DNA of 64,000 nt from Eublepharis macularius (lineage: Eukaryota; Chordata; Lepidosauria; Squamata; Eublepharidae): assembly GCF_028583425.1 (NCBI RefSeq), contig NC_072796.1, positions 143,477,464-143,541,463 of the forward strand, given 5' to 3'. This document shows positions 47,601 through 59,600 of this stretch, in pieces. Below the pieces are notes generated by a model. That model was not told where the DNA came from, did no database searches, and worked only from the letters and a program-made list of their open reading frames with translations. Position 1 is the first letter of the stretch; the number at the start of each line of letters is the position of its first letter. Made by a program: the position numbers and the translations under genes.

Positions 47601-50600
47601 TCCCATTTGCAGAGATGTGTGCTCGAAGGAACTATGCGGGGGCTCCAAATTATTTGGCCCCTGTCTATGCAAATGCGGAATGTGCTCGCCCCACCCACAA
47701 GCTGCTTCGGCACCCAGTGCCAGGAGAAGCAATGGGGCAGGAGCCCCACAGCACTGCCGGCACGCTGGAACTGGCTCTTGGAGAACTGGGGCTCTGGAGC
47801 AGTGGGGCTTGCATTGGCGGCTGGGGCTCTGTCTCTGCCGGGCTTTTCCAGTTGCTGTCCTCTTATTAGGGACCGGGTTGCAGAGGCAGTTCAGAAAGCA
47901 CCAAGGCTGAGGGCCTTTTGTACTCTTTTTTTAACCAGCAGGGTAGGTTTCTCCTGTGGGGTAGACCTCAGGCTGAAGTTGGATCCCGTTGCTTCTGACA
48001 CGCAATCCCTCTGGGGGTGCTTTCCAGGGGACCCCCGTGACCGTTGAATACTGTTTGAAGTGTGGGACTCAGCCTTTGGGTGTTTGTAATCCATTTTGGG
48101 CTACGAAGGAAAGAGAAACGTACTGTTCAAAATAAGTTTTTAATATCTAGGAAGGATTTGCATGTCGGGAACTGGCCAAAGTACTTAAAGGAAAGATTTC
48201 AGGAGAAGGGGCTGGAACGAAGCTGGCCGTTTATAAGACCAGGGGAAGCTCAGTTGCTTGTGACCTTTTGGCTGAAAGGGGGCTGTGCGTGTGAACAAGG
48301 TGTGGGGCAGTTCTGGCTGTGGCAGTCCTTCCAGGAGCCAGCCCCATTGGCAGGGGGGACCCCCACCCCCAGCTATTCTTCCACACCAGCTAAGAACTAC
48401 AGGAATGGCATCGGACAGTAGCTTGCACAAAAAGTTCTGCTAGGAAAAACCAGTCTCGGAATGTTAATCGATACTGCAGTGCTTTGAGGCATGTGCAGAG
48501 GTCTTTCACCAGAGCAGCCCACACCAAGATGGGGTGTGTATGTAGAAAAGGCCTTCTAGCCTTAGGGGCTGCAACATGAGACCCCATCTCAAAGCAAAGC
48601 GACCCCCCCCCCCCGGTCACCACAGTTGCTCACGGGCTGCCTTTTCCCACCTGCTTCCCAGCCCTTCTCAGACTTGGATGAAGTCCTGCTTGACGGAAGG
48701 AGACATCATGAGCTCGGAGGAGGTCTCAGAGATCCAAGACCTCTGGGCGCTGCGGCTGAGGGACCGTTGGCGACTCTACAGGTGCTCCACGGGGACTGTG
48801 GGGGCAAGGCTGGGAACAAAGCCCCACTCTGGCGGCGGCGGCGGTGGGGACTTTGCTTCTGGAAACGGAGAGCGGGGAATGGTGACCCTGCACTCTTTCT
48901 GGGCTGGAGTGGGATCAGGCTTGGCCCATTCCTTCGCACAGGCACCCTTGTCTCGGAGCAGGAGTGCTGGAAACTCATCCTGGGGGCTTCCAGGGGCATC
49001 TCTCGCACTGGCTGCTTCTCTGCCTCCATCTTCCAATGCCCTTGGCCAGGCCTGGCTGGCAGCCTTGGCTGTGGGAGATGACAGTGAAATGGGCGAAGCC
49101 GCTACACCAGGCAACATCGATTCCAGCAGCTTTTGTGAGTCAGGGACAAACTAGACAGGATGGCGTCCTTGTGGTTACATTCCTCCCTGCCTCCCCGGCC
49201 CGACAGCTCTTTCAGCACTTGAGAAAACACATGGGGTGGGGGGTAAGACAAGAGTATTGTGGGCCCACACAGTCTTCTCTATCTGCTCTCTGCCCTGGCT
49301 CCAGGAGGTGGGTGGCAGCCTACAGGAACAAGCTGGTGGCAGTCCTGGTGGAGAAGCTGGAGGTGTACGAGAAGGACGCTGCTCAGCTGCAAGAACTGAC
49401 CTTCCAGGAAGACCTGAAGATCCTCCAGCATAGCCGGGTCATCGGGATGACCACAACAGGTGAGAAGGCTGTGCTGTCTCTCCTACGATCCCTTTCCAGC
49501 AGCTGAAAGGGGGGGAAAGAAGCATAGGACGGGCCTGGTCCCCCCTCTGCTTGCCTAGACCTGATCTTTGGGATGGGGATTCAGGTGGAGCTGGACGTGG
49601 TTGACACGGTGCCGTGGTTGGACCACTTTTCCCTGAAGCCTTGTCTGGATGCACCAACCCCCCCCCTCCATGTGCGTGGGCAGCAAGCACATTTTAGCTC
49701 ACCCATGGAGACTGATGGATCCTATCGGTTTCCAAAATACTCAGCGGGATCCGAAGCCCCCTGGCAGTTTGTTGGATGTGCTGGTGGAGGATTGGCATGC
49801 CCGCCTCTCCGAAGCCATTGACAAAATTGCTCCCCGTTGCCCTCTTCACCTCCTTGCCCGGTTAGTCCCTTGGTACACTGAGGAGCTATAACAGATGAAG
49901 TTAGAGCTTAGACAGCTTGAGCCAGTGTGGCGGTGGGGGCTCAATGAAGAAGCAAGAACAGCTTATAGGATGTATTGTCGAAGGCTTTCACGGCCAGAGA
50001 ACGATGGTTGTTGGGGGTTTTCCGGGCTGTATTGCCGTGGTCTTGGCATTGTAGTTCCTGACGTTTCGCCAGCAGCTGTGGCTGGCATCTTCAGAGGTGT
50101 AGCACCAAAAGACAGAGATCTCTCAGTGTCCTACTGAGACACTGAGAGATCTCTGTCTTTTGGTGCTACACCTCTGAAGATGCCAGCCACAGCTGCTGGC
50201 GAAACGTCAGGAACTACAATGCCAAGACCACGGCAATACAGCCCGGAAAACCCCCAACAACCAGCTTATAGGATGTTTATGAAAATCTCGGAGATGGCCA
50301 CGAAAGTGACTAAGGAGGAGTTCTATGCTGCTTCTGTTGCATCCGCAAGCTCACGCCCGGCACAGTTGTTTCATGTGGTTCGGTCTTTGACCTCCCTTTC
50401 TCAGAGAGATCACCAAATTGTGAATTCGAGTATCAGCTGTGAGGCTTTTGGGAGCTATTTTGCTGGTAAGGTCTTGTCTCTCCAATGCAACCTGCCGGCC
50501 ACGGTTGATACAAAAATGGAACTGGAGGTCCCTTGGCCGTCTTCTGGTTCTGTATTAGATGAATTCAGCCCACTCTCCCAAGATGAGGTTGACAGGATCC

Positions 50601-53600
50601 TGCAGGGAATGAGGCCCACCACCTGCCCCTTGGACCCCTGCCCATCATGGCTGGTGAAGGCCAGTGCTGATCAGCTTTGAGCTCCATTGGAAGCCATTGT
50701 CAATCTCTCCTTTAGTTCTGGGGTTTTCCCTGGAACATTAAAGGAAGCAAAGGTGAGGCCTCTCTTGAAGAAACTGTCTTTGGATCTCACTGACCCGGTC
50801 AGTTACTGCCCAGTTTCGAACCTCCGGTTTCTGGGTAACGTGATTGAGCAGGCAGTGGCAGAACAACTAGGTATTCCTGAAGGATTCCTCTGTCCTGGAT
50901 CCATTCCAGTCCAGTTTCCGCCCTGGTCATGGGACGGAGACGGCATTGGTTGCCCTCACAGATGATCTCTGCAGGCATCTGGATCGAGGTGGGTCGGTGC
51001 TGCTTGTACTGCTGGATCTCACAGCAGTGTTTGACATCGTTGAGTATGATCTTCTGACCCACCGCCTTGCCGATGTGGGGATATGGGGGACAGCCTTGCA
51101 GTGGCTGGTCTCCTTTCTCCATGGTCGGGGACAGAGGGTAGTGCTTGGGGAGCAGTTATCACCACGCCACCCTTTGGTGTTTGGCGTCCCTCAGGGGGCG
51201 ATACTCTCCTCAATGTTGTTTGACATCTGTATGTGCCCCCTCGCCCAGCTGGTGCGGAGCTCTGGGTTGGGCTGTCATTTAGTATGCTGATAACACCCAA
51301 CTTTATCTGTTGACGAATGGCCAGCTGGACCCTGCCCCAGATAATCTGTCCAGGGCTTTGGAAGCTGTGACTGGGTGGTTAAAACAAAGTTGGCTGAAAT
51401 TGAACCCTACAAAGATGGAAGTCCTGCATCTGGACTGCAGGCCGTCGGGAATGGGGATCCAGCTCCCAGCCTTTGGTGGGGCACTTCTTGAGCTGGTGCC
51501 GATGGTAAGGAGTCTGGCAGCCGGAATTCCCTCTGGGGCAGATCAGGCTGCATTAATCCAGGGACCCTGTGATTTTTCTACCACAGGCAGCTATCAAACA
51601 GTTATTAAAGATGGTGGAGGCTGGGGCTGACTACTTACAGCTCCGCTTCTCCCTCTCCCTGCAGGAGCTGCCAAATATAGGAAGCTGCTGCAGAACATCC
51701 GTCCCCGCATCGTGGTGGTAGAAGAAGCAGCCGAAATCCTCGAGGCCCACGTCCTGACGGCCCTCACCTCCTCCTGCCAGCACCTCATTCTTATTGGTGA
51801 TCACCAACAGGTAAGCCTCCGGCTGGCTGCTCCGTGTTTCCAGCCCCCATGGCCACATCTCTCCCAAGCACCCCCAGAGCTGCTTTGCCCTTCTTGGGGC
51901 GCTGGTACCCCATTGCTCTAGAAAAGACAGGCCTCAGTGGCTGCCGTGTGTCTTAAAGGGGTGGAAGGCCCATCCCAGCCTTGTCAGTGCTGGAAAAATT
52001 GATATGGCTGCCCAGATCACCTGCTGTGTGCATGCTAGTCTCACCACCCGCCCTGGGCTTTGCACCCTGGAACACGGGGCAGAGGGCCTGATCAGGAGGG
52101 CCTGGACCTCCGGAGAACATTGCGGGAGAGGCACAGCAGGCCCCACCAGTGGAGACACTGCAAAGTTGTACCGGGTAGGTTTGCCGGCTTCAGGTTGGGA
52201 AATTCTTGGAGAGTTGGAGGGTGGCGCCTGGAGAGGGTGGGATTTGGGGAAAGGAGGAGCCACATTAGGGTATAATTCCATAAGGTACACCCCCTCCAAA
52301 GCCACCATTTTCTCCAGGGGAACCAATCTCTATGGCCTGGAGAATAGTTGTAATCCCAGGAGATCTCCAGCTACCACCTGGAGGCTGGCAACCCCAGGGT
52401 GAGCTCAGCAGCACCCCTCTCCATGCCAGGCATTGCGGCTCTTCCAGGTCATGGAGGAGGGTCACGGATAGCCAGATGGGGCCCGTCGCTTCCTCTGCCA
52501 GGGAGGGTGGGCCTCCCTCACTGAGTCAAGCCGAGAATGGCCGATCAGGTTGAGCAGGTGGGGGAGGGCAGCATCCCGTTCTCATTGGCCGTCCTGCTCG
52601 CAGGGGGCCAGCAACCTCACAATGGGACGGGGATCCTGGGAGGGAGGCCACAGGCCTGGTGAGCGTGTTTTGTTCGTGGCTGTGACTGGCATCTGACCGT
52701 GTCCATCGAGGAGTGATTCTTCTCTCTGCAACCCCATTTTGTTCTGGATGTATGGTTCTGCAAACCTGCGTTCTAGCCCCAGCTTTCGTAGATGGGCCTC
52801 AGTGATGAGTGAACTCGACTCCCTGCCACAGTTGCTGTGAATAGCTTGAGGTTTCCTGTTGAACGTTCTCGTGACTTTGGCAACACTCTCCTTCAGGATC
52901 TGCGGCGTTTGGGGTTTTTCCTTGAGCCCGCAGGACACACAATATTTAGAATAATCATCTATAAAGGTTAGCCAATATCTGTTCCCCCTAGTTGAGGCTG
53001 GCTGGCTGGGACCACACCAATCAAGCAGCTGTTTTCAGAACTTTTGCCTGTGAAGGTCTGCTCGCCTTTCTCTTTACGCAAGACGCACATTTCTGCTTTA
53101 TGATATATTGTTTGGTATCTTGCTTTGCTCCAAAAAGGCCCCAGTGGCTTGCAAGAAAAACACATGGATAACCAGCGCGCTTCAGACCAACCAGCCAAGT
53201 ACATGCTGGTGGGGGGGGCGGTCCTGGGTTCACTGGCTGGCTTGATGGGAGTTCACCGGCTGTGAGCCACAGGGACAAGCACTGAGGGAAGAAGAGCCCT
53301 TGGCTCCTGCCCTTTGGCTGCACCTCTGGCCACACGCAAGTTTTATAGAGGTACCTGAGACAGACAGGAAGGGGAGAGCCGCACACACAGCGCAGGTGGG
53401 ACACAGCTGGCAGATCTCCCTCCTCTTCCTCACCTTCCTGCTAAAGCGCATTGTCGGTGCACACTTCTTTATCAACATCTCTTGCTAGACCTCTTTTTCC
53501 CCGAAGTCCAGGATGGAGTTTTACATCCTGATGAGCGAAGCGGCACTGCCATAATTGCCGTCTTCTCCTCTGCATTGCTTGGCAGCTTTTACCTTCCTGG

Positions 53601-56600
53601 CAGTCTAGTTCAAAGACTCCGTCTCTGTCAAAGCTACTGGTATACAGTTCCCCGTCGGAAGAAACAGTATTTGCCATTTTTGTAAGGCACAGCAAAGCCC
53701 TTTCAGTTCCATGTGGATACCCTTAGTAGGTTTGCCTTTCTGGGAGGAATGAATTGGACACCCTGTGCTGTTCCTTCATTGCATCTGTCTGGGGTCAGAG
53801 GTTCAGCCCCTGGACTTGCCAGGAGGAGGGGAGGGGAGGCAGCTGGGAGGCAGCTACCCAGCTGCCCCGGTAGTCACCCAGGATGGCAACAGAGGGGGAC
53901 AAAGAAGCACCCAAGCCACAGAGGGTCAGAAGAGGCAGGTGGAAGCCAGCTAACCCTACCCTCCAGTGGGAGGCTAAGAGCCCCAACAGGGGGAGTAAGG
54001 ACAGCCAGGAGGGGGACCAGGGCAGAGGGAGAAGGCACAAGAGATAGGGTCAGCCAGCCAGCCAGACAGCAACCTTACCAGCAGGAGAAGAAAGGCAGCA
54101 GAAGCAGCACAGGGCCACGCCCCAAATGGCAAACAGGGAGGAAGGGAATAATAGGTACCAGCTGAGGCTGCTGAAAGCTCAGAGCAGAGGAGGCTTGGCA
54201 GCCAGCCAAGAGAGCACAGCTGTAGCTGCCCAAAGCAGTTAGACTAGCTACCCCAGGTGCAGCTGCTTGAGGCAGCCAAGGCCAAAGGGCAAAAGAGGGG
54301 TGTGGTTGGCAGGTGGAGCCAGGAATGAGGGAAAGGCTATAAGGGAAGTCCACCCACAGGGTGGGGTGGGTTGTTGTGTAGGAGTGTGGTGGAGTGGAGG
54401 AGACTGAGAGAACAGCAAAGAGGAGGTGGAGGGAAGAGGAGGCGGAGTAAGACCGACAGCAGGTTGGGGACAATGCCCTCTGCCATGGCCATTGTGGGGG
54501 TGCCTTCAAGCCTTGGTTTGTCAGTAGGTGTGTGTGTGTGGGGGGGGTGCTTTTCAGGGATGCTTTGGCCTTTGAGGGACCTCACTGGGGCCAAGCACAG
54601 CAGCCATCACTGGTTGGCCTGGCTACTTGCTACGGTTCAACAGCAGCCACCTCAGGAAAGCCAGTGTTGTGTAGTGGTTAGAGTTTCATACCTGGCACTG
54701 GGTGGAATCAGTTCAAAAGTGGAATCAGCTGCCTAGGGAGGGGGTGAGCTCCCCCTCACTGGCAGTTTTCAAGAGGAGGCTGGATGAATATTTGTCAGAG
54801 ATGCCTTAGGCCGATCCTGCACTGGGCGGGGGGTTGGACTAGATGGTCTGTATGGCCCCTTCCGACTCTGTGGTTCTGTGAAATCCCCACTCTGCTGTGG
54901 AAGGCCAGTGGGTGATCTTGGGCCTGTTATACATTCCTAGCGTAAAGAGCCTCTCAGGGTTGATGTGAGGATAAAGTGAGGGACAGGAGAATGGTGGAAG
55001 CGGCTTCGTTGGTGGGATATAAATGAAGTAAATGAATAATATAACTGGAGGTGGGGGGCAGATGAAAGACAGATCAGAAGGAAGGAGAGAAAGAGGTAGT
55101 GGAAGGTTGCCAAGAGAGAGAGAGAGAGAGATGAAGTAGGATGGGGAGTGGGACTCGGGGGAGAGCGAGGGGGTCCCTCTCAGTCCCTGCAGGCTCCCCA
55201 CCACGTCACCAGGCCCAGCCCAGCAGGTAGAAGCTGCCTGGAGGAGGGAAAGCTGAAGACGGGGCGGGGGGGCATGTTGTGTGGTGGGTGGGAAAGAGAG
55301 AAGGCAGCAGCTTTGCCTCTTTCATGCTGAACGTTGCAACAAAAGCAGAATATCTTCCGGGAAGGAAACTCAGCTGTGAGCCCATTTTTAGCTCCGTGTT
55401 AAGGGTCTGCCTCAGACAACTTGTGCAATAAACTAAGCCGCGTGCCTAAAGGTGCTTCTACACCCTTTCCTGGAGCCGAGTTGAGAAGAGGCCTCTCTGT
55501 GGCAGAGTCGGTTTCTGCCTGCCGTTCTCCCCACCTTTAACGCGCCTTTTGCGGTTGTTTCTCACTCCACACGCACCATCTGGTCATCGCACAAATACCG
55601 TATAATCTCATTTTTCTCTTTGATCTAGTTTGCAATGGCTCCGGCTCCTGGGCCGATTCCAGACGACTAACCTTAAATCGCTCCATGCCGCCCTCTTCCG
55701 GATCGCGACGGGGAAAATGCGAAATATCGCGTTTCCTCGCGCGAGTTTTGCGCGACGACGCGCAAAACTCGCGCGAGGAAACGCGATATTTCGCATTTTC
55801 CCCGTCGCGATCCGGAAGAGGGCGGCATGGAGCGATTTAAGGTTAGTCGTCTGGAATCGGCCCTGGTTTTGGCTTCTCTCTCAAGCAGGTCCAAAGCGCT
55901 GTTCTGCCGCTGGCTCTGGCTCTGGTTCTCTTCGTTGGGTTTGGGGATCAGCTCCAGCTTCCATGGAGTGAAGGGCGGGGGGCGGTTCTCTCCTCTTGAG
56001 CCTCGTTTTGCTCTGTTGGGTGCCAACTTTTAAACTGGTCACAAAGACTTCTGTCTTGTAATTTTTAAACTAGCAACCTGGGCCCAAATGTTGGAAAAAT
56101 TAATGTGGTTTAAGCTTGTTAAAGCCTGATTAGTTATCATGTAGAGGAATAGTAGGAACAAGCTGTTTTCACAGCAGTTGGCTTAAGGAATAAACGGAGA
56201 CAGAAGACAGCATAAAGGTCAAAAGGACTTGTCAAAAGGTCAAAAAGGTCAAAAGTTGCTTGACATTCTCATGGAGGGGAGACAGACCAGGTGTGTATGC
56301 TTCTAGCAGCAGCAAGGCGAGATTAGACAGGAAGGAAGGGTCCAGGAGCATCTTCAAGACTAGCCAACTTTATTGTAGCATAAGCTTTCAAGGACCACAG
56401 CTCTCTTCGTCAGATGCAAGACTACTGTGATGAAGAGAGCTGTGGTTCTCGAAAGCTTATGCTACAGTAAAGTTGGTTAGTCTTAAAGGTACTACTGGAC
56501 TCTGTACTATTTTGCAACTACAGACTAACACGGCTAATTTCTCTGGATCTATGGACAGGAAGGAAGGAAGACATAAGCAAGAAACTGTTCTTTGACTTGT

Positions 56601-59600
56601 GGACAGAGAGGAGTCAAGAGAAAAAACACATTACCGCCGAGTTTTGTCAAGACAAATATAATGCCCGCTCGTCTCCCAGGCGTGCTGAGCTGCCCTTTCC
56701 AACAGTCAGGGATTCAGAACTGCTTTCAGTAAAGCTTGCAAAATTTTGAGACATCCGGCATGTCGTTCCTTGTCCTGAGACCTTGGCACCAACCAAATCC
56801 TCCCAAGAACCAGCCACCTTCCTGCCTTGGGCAGGGGGCTGGACTCGATGACCCTGGAGGCCCCTTCCAACCCTAGGAGTCTATGATCCTGAGCGTTCCT
56901 CTGACATCACGCAAGGTTTAACAGTAGCGTGGTCCTCGTTTGTGTTTTCCAGCTACGACCCAAACCAGCCGATTACACCTTGGAGAGGAAGCATTTCCTG
57001 GGCATCTCTCTTTTCGAGCGCATGATCAACAATCACCTTCCGTATGTGCAGTTGCTCTACCAGGTGGGTGTAGATGTGAGTCGGTGGAGGGGAGAAGACT
57101 TGGGACAGGAACGAGCCAGATTCTGGGGCTGGTTCTGCCCCCCGCTGGCCCCGTTGCCAAGAAACTCCCGCTGGCCTTTCCTTCTGTTCTGAGCAGAGGG
57201 TTAACTCCCCAGCCTGCTTGCAGCTACTGAAATCTGTGGGCATGTGCCACCGCCTGGTTTTTCAAGGCCTCCTGGAGAGGGCTTGCTGAAAATCTCTTCC
57301 CAGGAGAAACCTTGGGGGAGGGTGTGAGTGGCCCACCCTGTGGCTGGAATCCAGGTCCAGAGCGCACCACACCCTTGCTTTTGTTTTCTGCCTTCCCTCA
57401 ACTGTGACGGCACTGCCTCGCCCTCTGCTTTTATTGATCCTCTTGCAGCCTGAGCCTTGAATTTGAGTACTTTGAATGTTTTCCAGGCAGATGGACAATT
57501 CATAGATTTTATGACCAATAAGTTTGAGACAGAAGAATCATAGAATCATAGAGTTGGAAGGGGCCATACAGACCATCTAGTCCAACCCCCTGCCCAGTGC
57601 AGGATCAGCCTAAAGCATCTCTGACAAGTATTCATCCAGCCTCTTCTTGAAAACTGCCAGTGAGGGGAGTGAAGGTAGAAAGGAGAAAGATGAGGCAGTC
57701 TTCCTAACCACTAGAGGCTGTGTGGAAGCAGCATGGTGCACTGTGCCCGCCTCCCGGATGGGGCGAGGTGGGGGCCCTCTCTCTCTCATGCACAGCAGCC
57801 AGAGCCCCAGCCCACTAAGCCTGCATGCATGCTGGCCAGCAACCCATCACTGGCGCTCAGCCCAGCCAAGTGGGCAAAACTGGTCCAGCTGCCTGTAGGG
57901 CAGGAGTCAGAGAAACTTACTGGAAGACAGAGGTTCAGCGCTGGGGCAGAGAAGCAAAAGACCAAGAGAAACGGGTGGCCCCGCTTGTGACAGTTCTCTT
58001 CCCCCGCCCTCCAGCATCGCATGCGGCCAGAGATCTCGCAGCTGCTCGTTCCATTGTTCTACCGGGAGCTCCAGGATCATGCCGTTGTCCTGGACTACGA
58101 AAAGATCAAGGTAGGGACTGTCAGAGGGACAAGCGGGCACCTCTCCCCGCTTTGCTGGTGGGAGGTCAAGTAGAAGTTGCCAGGAAGGCTTTCACACACC
58201 CTGAAATGTGTCAGAAGCATCAGGCCAAGCTGGATAGAGGAACCAAGGGCACCTCTAGACCTCAGGGAGGGGAGCCTTCAGGCAGCCCTCCTCCCCCTGT
58301 GGGCTGGCTGGATCACCAGCCGTGGCCTGGGTAGCACCAGGGGTGGCTGGGTTTTGTCTCAGGCCCACCAGGTGTCTGTCAGAGGAAGAGATTGCATCAG
58401 AGGACCTCTGCAGGAAATGGGTCCCCCCTCCCACCCCACTACAGGGAGGATCCATTACTATACTGTAGACATTGACAACATATTTTCAAAGATATTTATT
58501 GTTCAAATATGAATTTTTAGCAACATTATACTGTGCTTCACAATACTATACTGCCATGTTATAAAGTTTAATTTATCCAGATATGCTGGTGGTCTTACCT
58601 GGCTAGACCTCATTTGGAGTATTGCGTTCATTTTTGGGCACCAGAGTTTAAGAAGGACGTTGACAAGCTGGAACAGGCCCAAAGGAGGGCAGCCAAGATG
58701 GCGAGGGGTCTGGAGACCCAGTCCTGTGACAGCAGGATTTGAGCCCAGCGGCACCTGAAGGACCAACGAGATTTTCAGAGCGTAAGCTTTCGAGAGCCAG
58801 AGCTGCTTTCTTGTGAAGGAAAGAGCTCCGCCTCTTGAGCGCTCCTGCCCTGAAAATCTCGCTCGTCTCTAAGGTGCCACTGGACTCAAAGCCAGCTAGT
58901 CTGCCGCAGACCAACACAGCTACCCAGCTAACAAGTCCTAGGAGGAAATGTTGAAGGAGCTGGGCATGTTTAGCCTGGAGAGGCGATACGATAGCCCTCT
59001 TCACAAAGAAGATGGAGCAGAGTCGTTTTCTGTTGCCCCAGAAACAACGGGTTAAAATTAAATCAAGAGTTTTCGGCTAAACATGAGGAAGAACTTCCTG
59101 ACTGAGCGGTCCCTCAGTGGAACAGGCTTCCTCGGGAGGTGGTGGGCTCTCCTCCTTTGGAGGTTTTTAAGCAGAGGCTAGATGGCCACCTCACATCTGT
59201 GATGATTCCATAATTCACCCACCTCACAGGGTGATTATTGTTGTGGGGATAATAATAGCATCCTTTGTAAACTGCTCTGAGTGGGTGTTAAGTTGTCCTG
59301 AAGGGTGGTATATAAATTGAATGTTGTTGTTGTTCAGTATGAATTTAAGTAAATCGGGAGAGGGAGGGTGTGAAGGGATGAGCCACTGACAGACTCGTGG
59401 CCCTTTTTTACATGCTCAGGGTAATGCCAAGCTCCATTCCGGGGTCAGGAAGGAATTTTCCTCCAGGCCAGAGTAGACAACAATCCTGGAGGGTTTTCGC
59501 TTTCTTCTGGGCATAGAGCAAGGGTCACTGGAGGAGTGGGTGGGGTAGCTATGAATTTCCTGCCTTGTGCAGGGGGTTGGACTAGATGGTGCTTGGGGTA

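Noticed and set aside
50180-50680. Open frame starting [11 protein letters not shown] and continuing into LINE sequence
   Set aside because: The start is Penelope-like 3' sequence and the rest is LINE; a chance fusion across nested repeats, not a gene.
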